From CAIRTM01 sp963723235 (lineage in GTDB: Bacteria > Desulfobacterota > WTBG01 > CAIYCZ01 > CAIRTM01): a DNA stretch of 64,000 nt. Location: contig CAVRPV010000001.1 of NCBI GenBank assembly GCA_963723235.1, positions 21,832 to 85,831 of the forward strand, in the 5' to 3' direction. Below are positions 38,339 through 46,026 of this stretch, in pieces. The translations under genes and the position numbers were made by a program. The first letter of the stretch is position 1, and each line of letters starts with the position of its first letter. Below the pieces are notes generated by a model. The model was not told the DNA's origin and ran no database searches. It saw only the letters and a program-made list of their open reading frames with translations.

Positions 38339-39241
38339 CTACCCCTGGTCAAGCATCTGTATCAGAGAATTCATTTTCTGCCGGGCATCATCCAGAAACA
38401 CACGCAAATTATTGCTGTGATTGGCCAGAATACCGTTGCGGCTGCCATTGGTGACAATGGTGGGTTCAAAATAGGACTCTTTCAGCGAAGAAATAATTTC
38501 ACGCATAATGACATCGCTGTTTTTATCTTTGAGGACCTTCTGAAAATCAAGCGCGATTGCCTGCATAACATGATACAGGCCGTAGCCGATTCCCTGTGCA
38601 TAATAGAAGTTATCATCAATAGCGCTCCAGTCAACCGGTGTATGGTCAGAGAGGTTTCCCTCAGCCGCAGGCCGTGACGCGTTCAAAAGTCTGGCAGTAG
38701 ACCCGCCCAGCAGAGAAGCGTACCGCTCAAGCATTGTAATCAGATTATCGCTGCGCGGATAAAAATGTGCGTTGCCCTGTTTTAAATTGTCCGCATACGC
38801 GTCAAGGTATTTAATACCGCCCCGGAATTTCGTTTCGGCTGAAGGCATGATCCACCGGGCGGGATCGTTGCTGAAGCGCGTAAACGCCTCATCACAATCC
38901 GGATCAATCCTGTCGGTGGTGCGTTGCCGCGAGAGATTATCCCTGAGTGAGAGCGCGCCGTAGCGCACCACCTCAAGCACGCCACGCTGAAAGCTCGGAC
39001 GATTATCAAGCAGCACGCCCGGAGACAGCGCCATATCATTGGGGAGCCAGCCGCCCGGGCCGTTTAACTCTTGCTCCATCAGCCGCGCGAGTGTTTCAAC
39101 CATCGTAACCCCGGCCGAGCCCTCCGTGCTGCTCGCCAACACAAACTGGGCCGGTTTCATGGAAAAATAAATCATATTAACGCCGTAGAGCACGATGATG
39201 CCTGCCGCGATTGCAATTTTGATTATGGTCTTTGTTTGCAT
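38339..39241 (-). CDS. DUF2333-family protein
   Basis: A 300-residue protein with one N-terminal membrane helix (IIKIAIAAGIIVLYGVNMIY) and a large extracytoplasmic domain containing VETLARLMEQELNGPGGWLP, VVRYGALSLRDNLSRQRTTD and FYYAQGIGYGLYHVMQAIAL, all DUF2333 hallmarks. The role is unknown. ATG 39241 gives the expected membrane start. Its last 20 codons are duplicated at 33150-33214, on the other side of the glycosyltransferase block. Confidence 0.82.
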   Translation of the reverse strand: MQTKTIIKIAIAAGIIVLYGVNMIYFSMKPAQFVLASSTEGSAGVTMVETLARLMEQELNGPGGWLPNDMALSPGVLLDNRPSFQRGVLEVVRYGALSLRDNLSRQRTTDRIDPDCDEAFTRFSNDPARWIMPSAETKFRGGIKYLDAYADNLKQGNAHFYPRSDNLITMLERYASLLGGSTARLLNASRPAAEGNLSDHTPVDWSAIDDNFYYAQGIGYGLYHVMQAIALDFQKVLKDKNSDVIMREIISSLKESYFEPTIVTNGSRNGILANHSNNLRVFLDDARQKMNSLIQMLDQG

Positions 39242-39394
39242 GGGCTGTCTTCTCCGCCTGTGGATGTGTTCGGCCTCATCGGAAGAGTATATAGCATGTA
39301 AAGGCATGCGCTGGTAAAAAAATCATTGTGTGGCAAGGCGGCCCGGAACGGGCTGAAGCTTGCAAGGCATCATCAAAAATTCAGCGTCTCATCT

Positions 39395-39493
39395 CCTGGG
39401 GTTAAAACCCGTTGCAGCGCGGCCGATCAGACTGATCCGCACTATCGGTCAAATCGGTCAGATTCAACCTGGATTAAAAAGGCTGCGCCTGGG
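39395..39493 (+). repeat. dispersed repeat, copy 1 (inverted partner at 42805)
   Basis: ggggttaaaacccgttgcag, then gcggccgatcagactgatcc, then ctatcggtcaaatcggtcag, ending in a tract ctgcgcctgggg. The reverse complement of 42805-42905 matches along nearly the whole length. Part of it (cctggggttaa..cccgttgcagcgc) also appears inverted at about 16830-16857. Confidence 0.7.
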
Positions 39494-39522
39494 GGGGGAT
39501 TACTCCCTTTTTCAAAAGCCTC

Positions 39523-40167
39523 TCAATAGTTTTCAAGGAACTTCACATTGGCGCTTGTAAACAGATACACACAAAAAAGCATGGGTTCAATCAGGTAGAC
39601 TTTGAGGCCTACGTCGGAGCGCCACCAGTTCTGCGCATCAAATACTGCATTGGGAGCCCCCATTGCTTCGACTGTTACGCCTGAGCCCTTGAAAACCTTG
39701 CGGAACGCATACAGCGCCCTGCGGGTATGAAATTCATCGGTGACGATAATAAGGCGCGAATATCCGTTGCGCTGACTGTAGAGCAGCAGATCCCAGGCTT
39801 CATCAAAGGTCGATACCGCGCCGGTGCCGCTACGCGACGGAACCACGCTTACGGGCGCGCCGGGCTCAAAATAATCACGCTGGGCATAGGCGATCTTGCG
39901 CTGGCTGCAGTCAAAGTCAGGAACGCCGCAGGTATAGGGCCGCATATCGGTCAACAAAATTTTATCGGAATATCCCTGCCGATAAAGCTCAAGCGCGCGC
40001 GGGAAACGGGTTTCGATTCCGCCGCCCAGCACCACAAGCGCATTCGCCCCCGGTGTCGCGTTATGCACGCTGAACAACCCGGCATACAGGGTAAGCAAAG
40101 GTTTGTAATTGAAAAAAAGGCAGATAAGAATAACGCAAAGAAGGGCGCAAACCAGTAGTTTTTTCAT
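39523..40167 (-). CDS. YdcF/SanA-like DUF218 protein
   Basis: A 214-residue protein with an N-terminal signal anchor (LLVCALLCVILICLFFNY) and a DUF218 Rossmann-like domain: GANALVVLGGGIETRFPRAL, DKILLTDMRPYTCG, SRLIIVTDEFHTRRALYAFR. DUF218 proteins (SanA, ElyC, YdcF) act in envelope integrity, ElyC being linked to lipid-carrier metabolism. It starts 9 bases after the J-domain gene, forming a two-gene unit. Confidence 0.82.
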   Translation of the reverse strand: MKKLLVCALLCVILICLFFNYKPLLTLYAGLFSVHNATPGANALVVLGGGIETRFPRALELYRQGYSDKILLTDMRPYTCGVPDFDCSQRKIAYAQRDYFEPGAPVSVVPSRSGTGAVSTFDEAWDLLLYSQRNGYSRLIIVTDEFHTRRALYAFRKVFKGSGVTVEAMGAPNAVFDAQNWWRSDVGLKVYLIEPMLFCVYLFTSANVKFLENY

Positions 40168-40176
40168 ATGTCCCTG

Positions 40177-40926
40177 TTACTGCTTGGCGGCACTTGTATT
40201 ATGGTTTTGCTGAGCCATGAGCAGCGTAAAAAGATCTCGCGGCGTGATCAAGCCGCGCTCGACAAAGTATTCTCCGATAGTATGCTGCATCTTGCGCTGG
40301 CGACCGATCAGGACTACCCGCTCGCGGGTGCTGATAAAACCGAAACGCTGTGCGCAGGCTGCAAATCGCTCATTGTATGATCTCTTTGTAAGCACGGTTG
40401 CTATCTGCCGGGAGGTCATGATCCCAGCCTGCAGGGCGAGCTGCCCGATTTTAGGGCGCTGTGCGCTCTGCCACACGATCGCGTCGATCATGTCCTGCCA
40501 CGAAATACGCCCGGAATAATAGAGATATTGCCCCAGCAACAGCGTACGCTGAGGGAGTCGGCCTTGATAATAATGATCAGTTGGGCGACGGGCGCCCTGT
40601 TGATATGCGTGGCGCTTTGTATAGTGTTGCTTGCGGCGCCCGTTAAAAACCGGCTCCCCCGCAATGCGGCGGCTGCGGTTTTCAACATAGCTCAGCAGCG
40701 TCTCATAGGCGCTGCGAACCTTCTGAAAAAGGCGATGCATATCCTCACAATGCCCACCGACAGATCTGGCCCGATCCGGATGTGTTTCAAAAGCTCGTTT
40801 GTGATACGCTGTTTTCAAACCAACCGGCTGCAGGTATCTTAAAAAATCGTCCGAAACGGCTATCTCAGGCCCGAAAATTGTTGTACAGGCCTCGTATAAT
40901 GCTGTGTGCTTACTTGCAATCGTCAT
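40177..40926 (-). CDS. J-domain protein with MshEN-like repeats
   Basis: A 249-residue protein. The N-terminal region (about 20-85) is J-like with the His-Pro-Asp signature in AFETHPDRA and helix LFQKVRSAYETLLSYV. After a basic linker come three degenerate repeats of the form LGxxLxxxGxIxxxxLxxAxxxQ: LGQYLYYSGRISWQDMIDAI (about 130), IGQLALQAGIMTSRQIATVL (about 157) and IGEYFVERGLITPRDLFTLL (about 217). This motif resembles the MshEN/GspE N-terminal fold, some members of which bind c-di-GMP. The role is unknown; co-transcribed with the DUF218 gene. Confidence 0.7.
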   Translation of the reverse strand: MTIASKHTALYEACTTIFGPEIAVSDDFLRYLQPVGLKTAYHKRAFETHPDRARSVGGHCEDMHRLFQKVRSAYETLLSYVENRSRRIAGEPVFNGRRKQHYTKRHAYQQGARRPTDHYYQGRLPQRTLLLGQYLYYSGRISWQDMIDAIVWQSAQRPKIGQLALQAGIMTSRQIATVLTKRSYNERFAACAQRFGFISTRERVVLIGRQRKMQHTIGEYFVERGLITPRDLFTLLMAQQNHNTSAAKQ

Positions 40927-41110
40927 AGTTCGTAACCGCCATCACATTACTCCAGAATCATGTTGCCGCATTTATATCAGGAGCGCGCCTGCCAGACAAC
41001 TAATAAATACAGTTGTGGTGAAGCCCTGAATACGCTGAAACCGTCGGGCTGGTCAGAGGATACGTCCTGTACTGTAAAGAATCGGTGTTCAGGCCGTGCA
41101 GAAAGACAAC

Positions 41111-41446
41111 CTATGCAGCTTTTTCTGATGAAGCCGGTTTGGAAGCATCCGAATCCGTGGATGTTGTTTTGGATTCGCTCCCCTGTGATGCGCTGTCGGA
41201 GGTGTCAGTGCCCGTTTTCTCCCCGGCTGGAGATTTCTTGCCGCTTGCGGAAGCGTTTGCATCCTTTTTGGCATAGTCGGTTTTGTACCAGCCGCTGCCC
41301 TTGAGTTGAAATGAACAGTTGGAGATCAGTTTTCGTATGTTTTGTCCCGCACAGTATTTGCATTCCTGCAAGGCCGCATCGCGGACTCCGACAAATACCT
41401 CGAAGTTTTTTTGACAATCATCACATACGTATTCATAAATCGGCAT
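41111..41446 (-). CDS. FmdB-family zinc-ribbon protein
   Basis: A 111-residue protein beginning MPIYEYVCDDCQKNFEVFV with the second knuckle CKYCAG, then KLISNCSFQLKGSGWYKTDY, the standard FmdB core, and a low-complexity Ser/Thr/Lys/Asp tail. FmdB-like proteins are named from a putative formamidase regulator but their biochemical role is unsettled. It has its own promoter and AGGAGG before the start. Confidence 0.88.
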   Translation of the reverse strand: MPIYEYVCDDCQKNFEVFVGVRDAALQECKYCAGQNIRKLISNCSFQLKGSGWYKTDYAKKDANASASGKKSPAGEKTGTDTSDSASQGSESKTTSTDSDASKPASSEKAA

Positions 41447-41473
41447 TCCTATTCCTCCTGATACATACTACCG

Positions 41474-41502
41474 GCAGCTTTTTTTCCTAAAGCCTGCCGT
41501 CT
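41474..41502 (-). promoter_or_regulatory. hairpin in the fmdB leader
   Basis: On the minus strand CGGCA and GCTTT pair with AAAGC and TGCCG (10 bp, one bulge) between the promoter and the ribosome site. It may be a regulatory or attenuator-type stem. Confidence 0.35.
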
Positions 41503-41513
41503 TTAAGCCCTTA

Positions 41514-41542
41514 AAGATAATCATTTATGCCGTTTTTGTCAA
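41514..41542 (-). promoter_or_regulatory. sigma-70 promoter of fmdB
   Basis: Minus strand TTGACA (41542-41537) and TATCTT (41519-41514) with a 17-base spacer, about 68 bases upstream of the fmdB start. Confidence 0.6.
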
Positions 41543-41565
41543 CTCCCCCGGCGCAAAAAATTGAA

Positions 41566-42735
41566 TCATTGCCGGTTGGCCAGCGCCAGATACAAGTCTT
41601 CCTGGGCATGCACCATGGCATTAATATCAAATTCAGCTATCATGGTTTTTCCGGTCGCGCCCATGGCACGGGCTTCTTCCGGACGCTCAAGCAAATACAC
41701 TATTTTTTCAGCCATCAAATCGACATCACCGGGCTGAACCAGAAAACCGTTAACCCCGTCGCGCACAACCTCCGGCGTTCCGTCCACCCGGGTAGCAACA
41801 ACCGGCAGGCCCGCAGCACAGGCCTGCGGCACAACCTGTGGCAGACCCTCCCAGTAGGATGACAACACCGCAATCTGTGAAGCATGCAGGATAGCGGCAA
41901 CATCGCGGCGCCAGCCCGGCATAAAAAAATTGTTTTCAAGCCCGCTCCCGGCAACCGCTGAGGCAATCTGAGTGCGCAGCTCGCCGTCGCCTGCCAGCAG
42001 AAAACATGCCCGGGGATAACGGCGGTGAACTGCGGCGCAGGCTTGAACAAAATCAAGCGGCGCTTTTTGCGGCTTAAAACATGCCACCATGGTTACCAGG
42101 GGCGCATCCTGCGGGATGCCCAGTTCGCGGCGCACGGCCTGCGGGTCGGACGGTGCTCGGGCAAAGGCTTCAATATCAATGCCGCTTCGAATAAGACAGG
42201 TGGTGTCCCTTGAAAAGATCCCGGCATCCTCACCGACTCTGCGGTTTGCCTCTGAGACAACAATAAATTTTTTCGTAATGCGGGCACTGAGACGCTCAAG
42301 CACCTGATACATCAGGCGCACGGGGCGCTTCTGAAAATCATGGAATCCGAACCCGTGCACGGAATGCACAATAAGAGGGACACCTGCCAGCCGGGCTGCC
42401 CAGCGCCCGATAATGCCCGCTTTTGAGCTGTGCGTATGCACTATCACCGGCGCATCACGATGAGCGTCTGCCATAATGCTGATGAGCGCGCGCCTGATCT
42501 GCAGCAGGGCCGCGAAATCGCGCCGGGGAGAAATTTCACGGATCATGTCTGGGATGAGCCGGTAGCCTGCGCAGGATCGGGCTTCCGGCAGCAACTCACC
42601 TCCGGGACCGGCCAGCAGAAAAACCCTGAAGCGCTTGGGGTCAAGATGCTGAACCGTATAGAGCGTGTTGCGCTGCGCGCCCCCCAGCTCCATCTTGGTG
42701 ATGATGTGCACAACCGTAATGGGATGCGCGGCCAT
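41566..42735 (-). CDS. glycosyltransferase family 4
   Basis: A 389-residue GT-B glycosyltransferase. The N domain opens ITVVHIITKMELGGAQRNTL; the C domain has the nucleotide-sugar site LSSYWEGLPQVVPQACAAGL with the EX7E pattern seen as Glu in YWEGL and onward. The start at 42735 (MAAHPITV) is preferred to 42744. It is downstream of the WecA-like initiator and a second GT4, so it probably extends the same lipid-linked oligosaccharide. Confidence 0.88.
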   Translation of the reverse strand: MAAHPITVVHIITKMELGGAQRNTLYTVQHLDPKRFRVFLLAGPGGELLPEARSCAGYRLIPDMIREISPRRDFAALLQIRRALISIMADAHRDAPVIVHTHSSKAGIIGRWAARLAGVPLIVHSVHGFGFHDFQKRPVRLMYQVLERLSARITKKFIVVSEANRRVGEDAGIFSRDTTCLIRSGIDIEAFARAPSDPQAVRRELGIPQDAPLVTMVACFKPQKAPLDFVQACAAVHRRYPRACFLLAGDGELRTQIASAVAGSGLENNFFMPGWRRDVAAILHASQIAVLSSYWEGLPQVVPQACAAGLPVVATRVDGTPEVVRDGVNGFLVQPGDVDLMAEKIVYLLERPEEARAMGATGKTMIAEFDINAMVHAQEDLYLALANRQ

Positions 42736-42804
42736 TGAAGCCATAAATCTTTCCGAATTATTATTAAAACTATGCTGTAAAACCCAAAATTAATAATTAT
42801 CCGC

Positions 42805-42905
42805 ACCCCAGGTGCAGTCTTTTTACTCCACGTTGAATCCGACCGATTTGACCGATAGGACAGATCAGTCGGATCGGCTGTGCTGCAACGGATGTTAAAA
42901 CCCTA
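42805..42905 (-). repeat. dispersed repeat, copy 2 (inverted relative to 39395)
   Basis: On the minus strand it reads ttttaacatccgttgcagca, cagccgatccgactgatctg, tcctatcggtcaaatcggtc, ending cacctggggtgcgg. It lies between the GT4 and WecA-like genes. Confidence 0.7.
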
Positions 42906-42957
42906 CCATAAAAATACAACCGCAGAAAACAGATCACTCCCGGCATGCACAGCCCGC

Positions 42958-43971
42958 TTATTCCATGGTAATGCGCTTGATCCACAGGGTCAGGGCCAGA
43001 CCGCATGCGACGATACCGAGAAAAATCTGTACGCACAGGGCTGCCGTGTGAGCCAGCTCCATGCCCAGACCCGCAGCGCCCAGCAGTCCCGCAGCAGCGT
43101 AGGTAATCAGAACGGTCTGGCGTGTGGAAAGGCCGCTTTTTCTGAGCCGCAGCGCAAAATGGTCGGGGCTGCCCTGAATGACCGACATGCCTTTGCGCCA
43201 GCGCAGATACATGACAAGCATGATGTCATAGAGCGGCACGCCCAGAATCACCAGTGGCGCGAGGTAGCCGGCCTGATTATGCTCGGTATACACGCCGATC
43301 ATGGCAAGGGTTCCCAGCATCAAACCGATAAACATACTGCCCGCATCACCCAGGTATATTTTAGCCGGTTGAAAATTATACCGCAAAAATCCCAGCAGGG
43401 CACCTGCCAGCGCGAGGCTCATGACCGCCATCATGGAATGGGCCGTTATGACGGCAATCACAAACAGTACCAGGGAGGCAATCATTGCAGTGCCTGCCGA
43501 CAGCCCGTCCATTATATCAATGATGTTGAACGCATTGATAACGGCCAGCATCCAGACAACGGTCATAAGTATATCCAGCCAGTCCGGCACGATCGCTATC
43601 TTGATATGAATGCCGCATTTTATGAGTACAAAAACCGCAATAATCTGGCCAAACAGCTTCACCTTCGGCCCCAGCGGCTTGAGATCGTCAATGATGCCCA
43701 GCAAAATGACAATAGTCGCGGCCAGCAGCAGGCCCAGAACCTCACGGCTGAAATCAAAAGTAAGCGCCAGCGTGGCCAGAAACGACAAATAAATTGCTAT
43801 GCCGCCCAGGTAGGCGACCGGTCGTTGATGCTGTTTTAAATTCCCGTCCGGCCGGTCGACGATATCGTAGGTCAGTGCGGCGCTGATGACAATCGGCGTG
43901 ATATACAGACAGCTGCACAGCGCGAGCATGAAAATAAAAAAATACAGATACGGATTCGGATTCAGAACCAT
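42958..43971 (-). CDS. WecA/TagO-like undecaprenyl-phosphate sugar-1-phosphate transferase
   Basis: A 337-residue polyprenyl-phosphate N-acetylhexosamine-1-phosphate transferase with about 11 helices, which starts assembly of O-antigen or other wall polymers on undecaprenyl phosphate. Signature loops: ALTYDIVDRPDGNLKQHQRP, GIIDDLKPLGPKVKL, INAFNIIDIMDGLSAGT, KIYLGDAGSMFIG and a His-containing loop near GSPDHFALRL. It starts directly after the upstream GT4 stop. Between two GT4 genes it defines a short glycan-initiation cluster. Confidence 0.92.
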   Translation of the reverse strand: MVLNPNPYLYFFIFMLALCSCLYITPIVISAALTYDIVDRPDGNLKQHQRPVAYLGGIAIYLSFLATLALTFDFSREVLGLLLAATIVILLGIIDDLKPLGPKVKLFGQIIAVFVLIKCGIHIKIAIVPDWLDILMTVVWMLAVINAFNIIDIMDGLSAGTAMIASLVLFVIAVITAHSMMAVMSLALAGALLGFLRYNFQPAKIYLGDAGSMFIGLMLGTLAMIGVYTEHNQAGYLAPLVILGVPLYDIMLVMYLRWRKGMSVIQGSPDHFALRLRKSGLSTRQTVLITYAAAGLLGAAGLGMELAHTAALCVQIFLGIVACGLALTLWIKRITME

Positions 43972-45105
43972 TTATCGACTCTCCCTCTCCATGTGCCGAT
44001 TACGCATCAAGCTCTCATACAGGGCCTGCGTTGCAGCAATCGTGTGCAAAATATCAAAGCGCCTGCGAACATCCAACTGTGCCGCTCGGGCCAGGCTTCT
44101 TGCCAGCCCCGGATCATCCATCAGGCGCATGATCGCATCAGACAGGGGCTGTTCCCGGCCCGGTTCGCACAAAACAGCGCTTGTGCCGTCCTGAACCATC
44201 TCCTCAATACCGGGCAGATTCGTTGCCACGATCGGCCTGCCCGCAGCCATGGCTTCCAGCAAAACATTGGGCATGCCCTCCCACAGCGACGGCAGCACAA
44301 CAATATCAATATCCGCCATAAAAGCAACCACATCATCAACCACGCCTGAGAACGTAACAGAGCCGGCAATGCCCAGTGTGCTGGCCTGCTGCCGGAGAAG
44401 GTCTTCATCAGGCCCGTCTCCAGCCAGATACAGATGCGCCCGCCTGCCGGAATTGATGATTATTGCTAAAGCCTTCAGCAGCACGCTGTGGCCTTTCTGG
44501 CGATGCAGTCGCCCGATCAGCGCAAGGCGTGTTTCATTGCGGACAGACGAGCAGGGGCTCGACACATTCAGAGCCGCGCATTCAATGCCGTTATAAATGG
44601 TGATGATTGTATCCGGCGGCACATGCGCGCGCGCAATCATGTTGCGCCGCACCTCTTCGCTCACTGCTGTGTAACAAGATACCAGTGAACGCGTCAGACG
44701 CTCAAGTGTGTACTTCATCCAGCTTTGCTCATTGACCCGCACTGCTGCGATAATTACCGACCCCGGACACAGGCATGCAGCCAGGCGGCCCAGCATAGAC
44801 GCCCTGAAAAGAAAACAGTGCACGATATCGGGCCGCACGCGCCGCATGACCGCAGCCAGGCGCAGCAGCGCCGGGATAAAATTCACCACAGCCCGCAGCC
44901 CGGCTGCTTCGCTCAGACCCAGATGACAAAATTCATCGGCAGACGCAGCCAGTCGCGCACTATAGGCCCCGGGCTGCTTCAGGCTGCATATCACCACCCG
45001 GTAGCGGTTGCGGTCAATGCGGCGCACAAGCTCGCACAGTGCTTTTTCAGCCCCGCCAGTGCCGGTGCTGGTAATGACATACAGCAGGGTATGAGGAGTA
45101 TCCAT
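43972..45105 (-). CDS. glycosyltransferase family 4
   Basis: A 377-residue GT-B enzyme. It opens TLLYVITSTGTGGAEKALCE, with NRTRLALIGRLHRQKGH-like LALIGRLHRQKGHSVLLKAL and a donor site VLPSLWEGMPNVLLEAMAAG. The ATG at 45105 is chosen over an upstream one at 45282, whose extra 59 residues have no family match and overlap purQ. The stop abuts the WecA-like start. Confidence 0.88.
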   Translation of the reverse strand: MDTPHTLLYVITSTGTGGAEKALCELVRRIDRNRYRVVICSLKQPGAYSARLAASADEFCHLGLSEAAGLRAVVNFIPALLRLAAVMRRVRPDIVHCFLFRASMLGRLAACLCPGSVIIAAVRVNEQSWMKYTLERLTRSLVSCYTAVSEEVRRNMIARAHVPPDTIITIYNGIECAALNVSSPCSSVRNETRLALIGRLHRQKGHSVLLKALAIIINSGRRAHLYLAGDGPDEDLLRQQASTLGIAGSVTFSGVVDDVVAFMADIDIVVLPSLWEGMPNVLLEAMAAGRPIVATNLPGIEEMVQDGTSAVLCEPGREQPLSDAIMRLMDDPGLARSLARAAQLDVRRRFDILHTIAATQALYESLMRNRHMERESR

Positions 45106-45163
45106 GGATAGCAGGCACACTATGAATATGATGGTTGGCTGCACGCGCAGCCGGGCATCAGCG

Positions 45164-45976
45164 CTAGCGGCTGCGCAGAAAGTCCACCGCGTTGCGGAAC
45201 AGGGCGACACCCTGTCCCTCGTCGGGCAGCTGCTCCGCGGTCCAGCGCGGATGATTGGTGCGATGCAGAAATGCCTCGGCATGCGGCATCATTCCGAACA
45301 CCCTGCCGCTGGCATCGCAGATACCGGCAATGGCATCAATTGATCCATTCGGATTGTGCGGATACTGCATGGTGGGCTGACCGGCCCCGTCAGCATAACG
45401 AAGAGCCACAAGATTCTGCGTCTGCAAATGCTCAAGTACGCGCTCGTCGCGTACCACAAACTTGCCCTCGCCGTGCCGGACCGGCAGATACAGTGTGCTG
45501 ATACCCCGGGTAAAAATACAGGGTGACTGCGCATTCACCTGCAGGTCTACCCAGCGATCCTCAAAACGGCCGGAGTCATTGAAGGTAAGCGTGGTTTCCT
45601 GCGCATGGCTCCCGCCCAGGTCCGGGATCAGGCCCAGCTTTACCAGGAGCTGAAACCCATTGCAGATGCCCAGAATCAGCTTGCCGTCAGCAACAAAACG
45701 GCAGATCTGTTCATAGAGGCTCTCCCCCTGCAGCGTTGCCGCATAGCGCAGCCGGGTCGCATTGGCCCTGGCTGAGCCGAGATCATCACCGTCGAGAAAA
45801 CCGCCCGGCAGATTGAGAAAATCATAGTCGGCAAGCTGGGTTTCACCGCCCAGCAGTTTATAGATATGGACAATGTCAACCTCATCAGCGCCGCCCAGAC
45901 GGCAGGCCTCGGCCATTTCCCGCTCACAGTTGGTTCCATTGCCGGTCAGAACGAGCGCGCGTACTTTTTGTGTCAT
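45164..45976 (-). CDS. purQ: phosphoribosylformylglycinamidine synthase, glutaminase subunit
   Basis: A 270-residue class I glutamine amidotransferase feeding ammonia to PurL in step 4 of purine synthesis. It opens KVRALVLTGNGTNCEREMAE. The nucleophile Cys is in LGICNGFQLL, and the His and Glu of the triad are in MMPHAEAFLHRTNHP. It is longer than the B. subtilis type (about 227) and pairs with the long PurL, 50 bases upstream. The frame is intact. Confidence 0.93.
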   Translation of the reverse strand: MTQKVRALVLTGNGTNCEREMAEACRLGGADEVDIVHIYKLLGGETQLADYDFLNLPGGFLDGDDLGSARANATRLRYAATLQGESLYEQICRFVADGKLILGICNGFQLLVKLGLIPDLGGSHAQETTLTFNDSGRFEDRWVDLQVNAQSPCIFTRGISTLYLPVRHGEGKFVVRDERVLEHLQTQNLVALRYADGAGQPTMQYPHNPNGSIDAIAGICDASGRVFGMMPHAEAFLHRTNHPRWTAEQLPDEGQGVALFRNAVDFLRSR

Positions 45977-46026
45977 ACCTGCATTCCCTGTAAAAATATA
46001 TACTGTCCGTAGCGCTGCCTGAAAAC

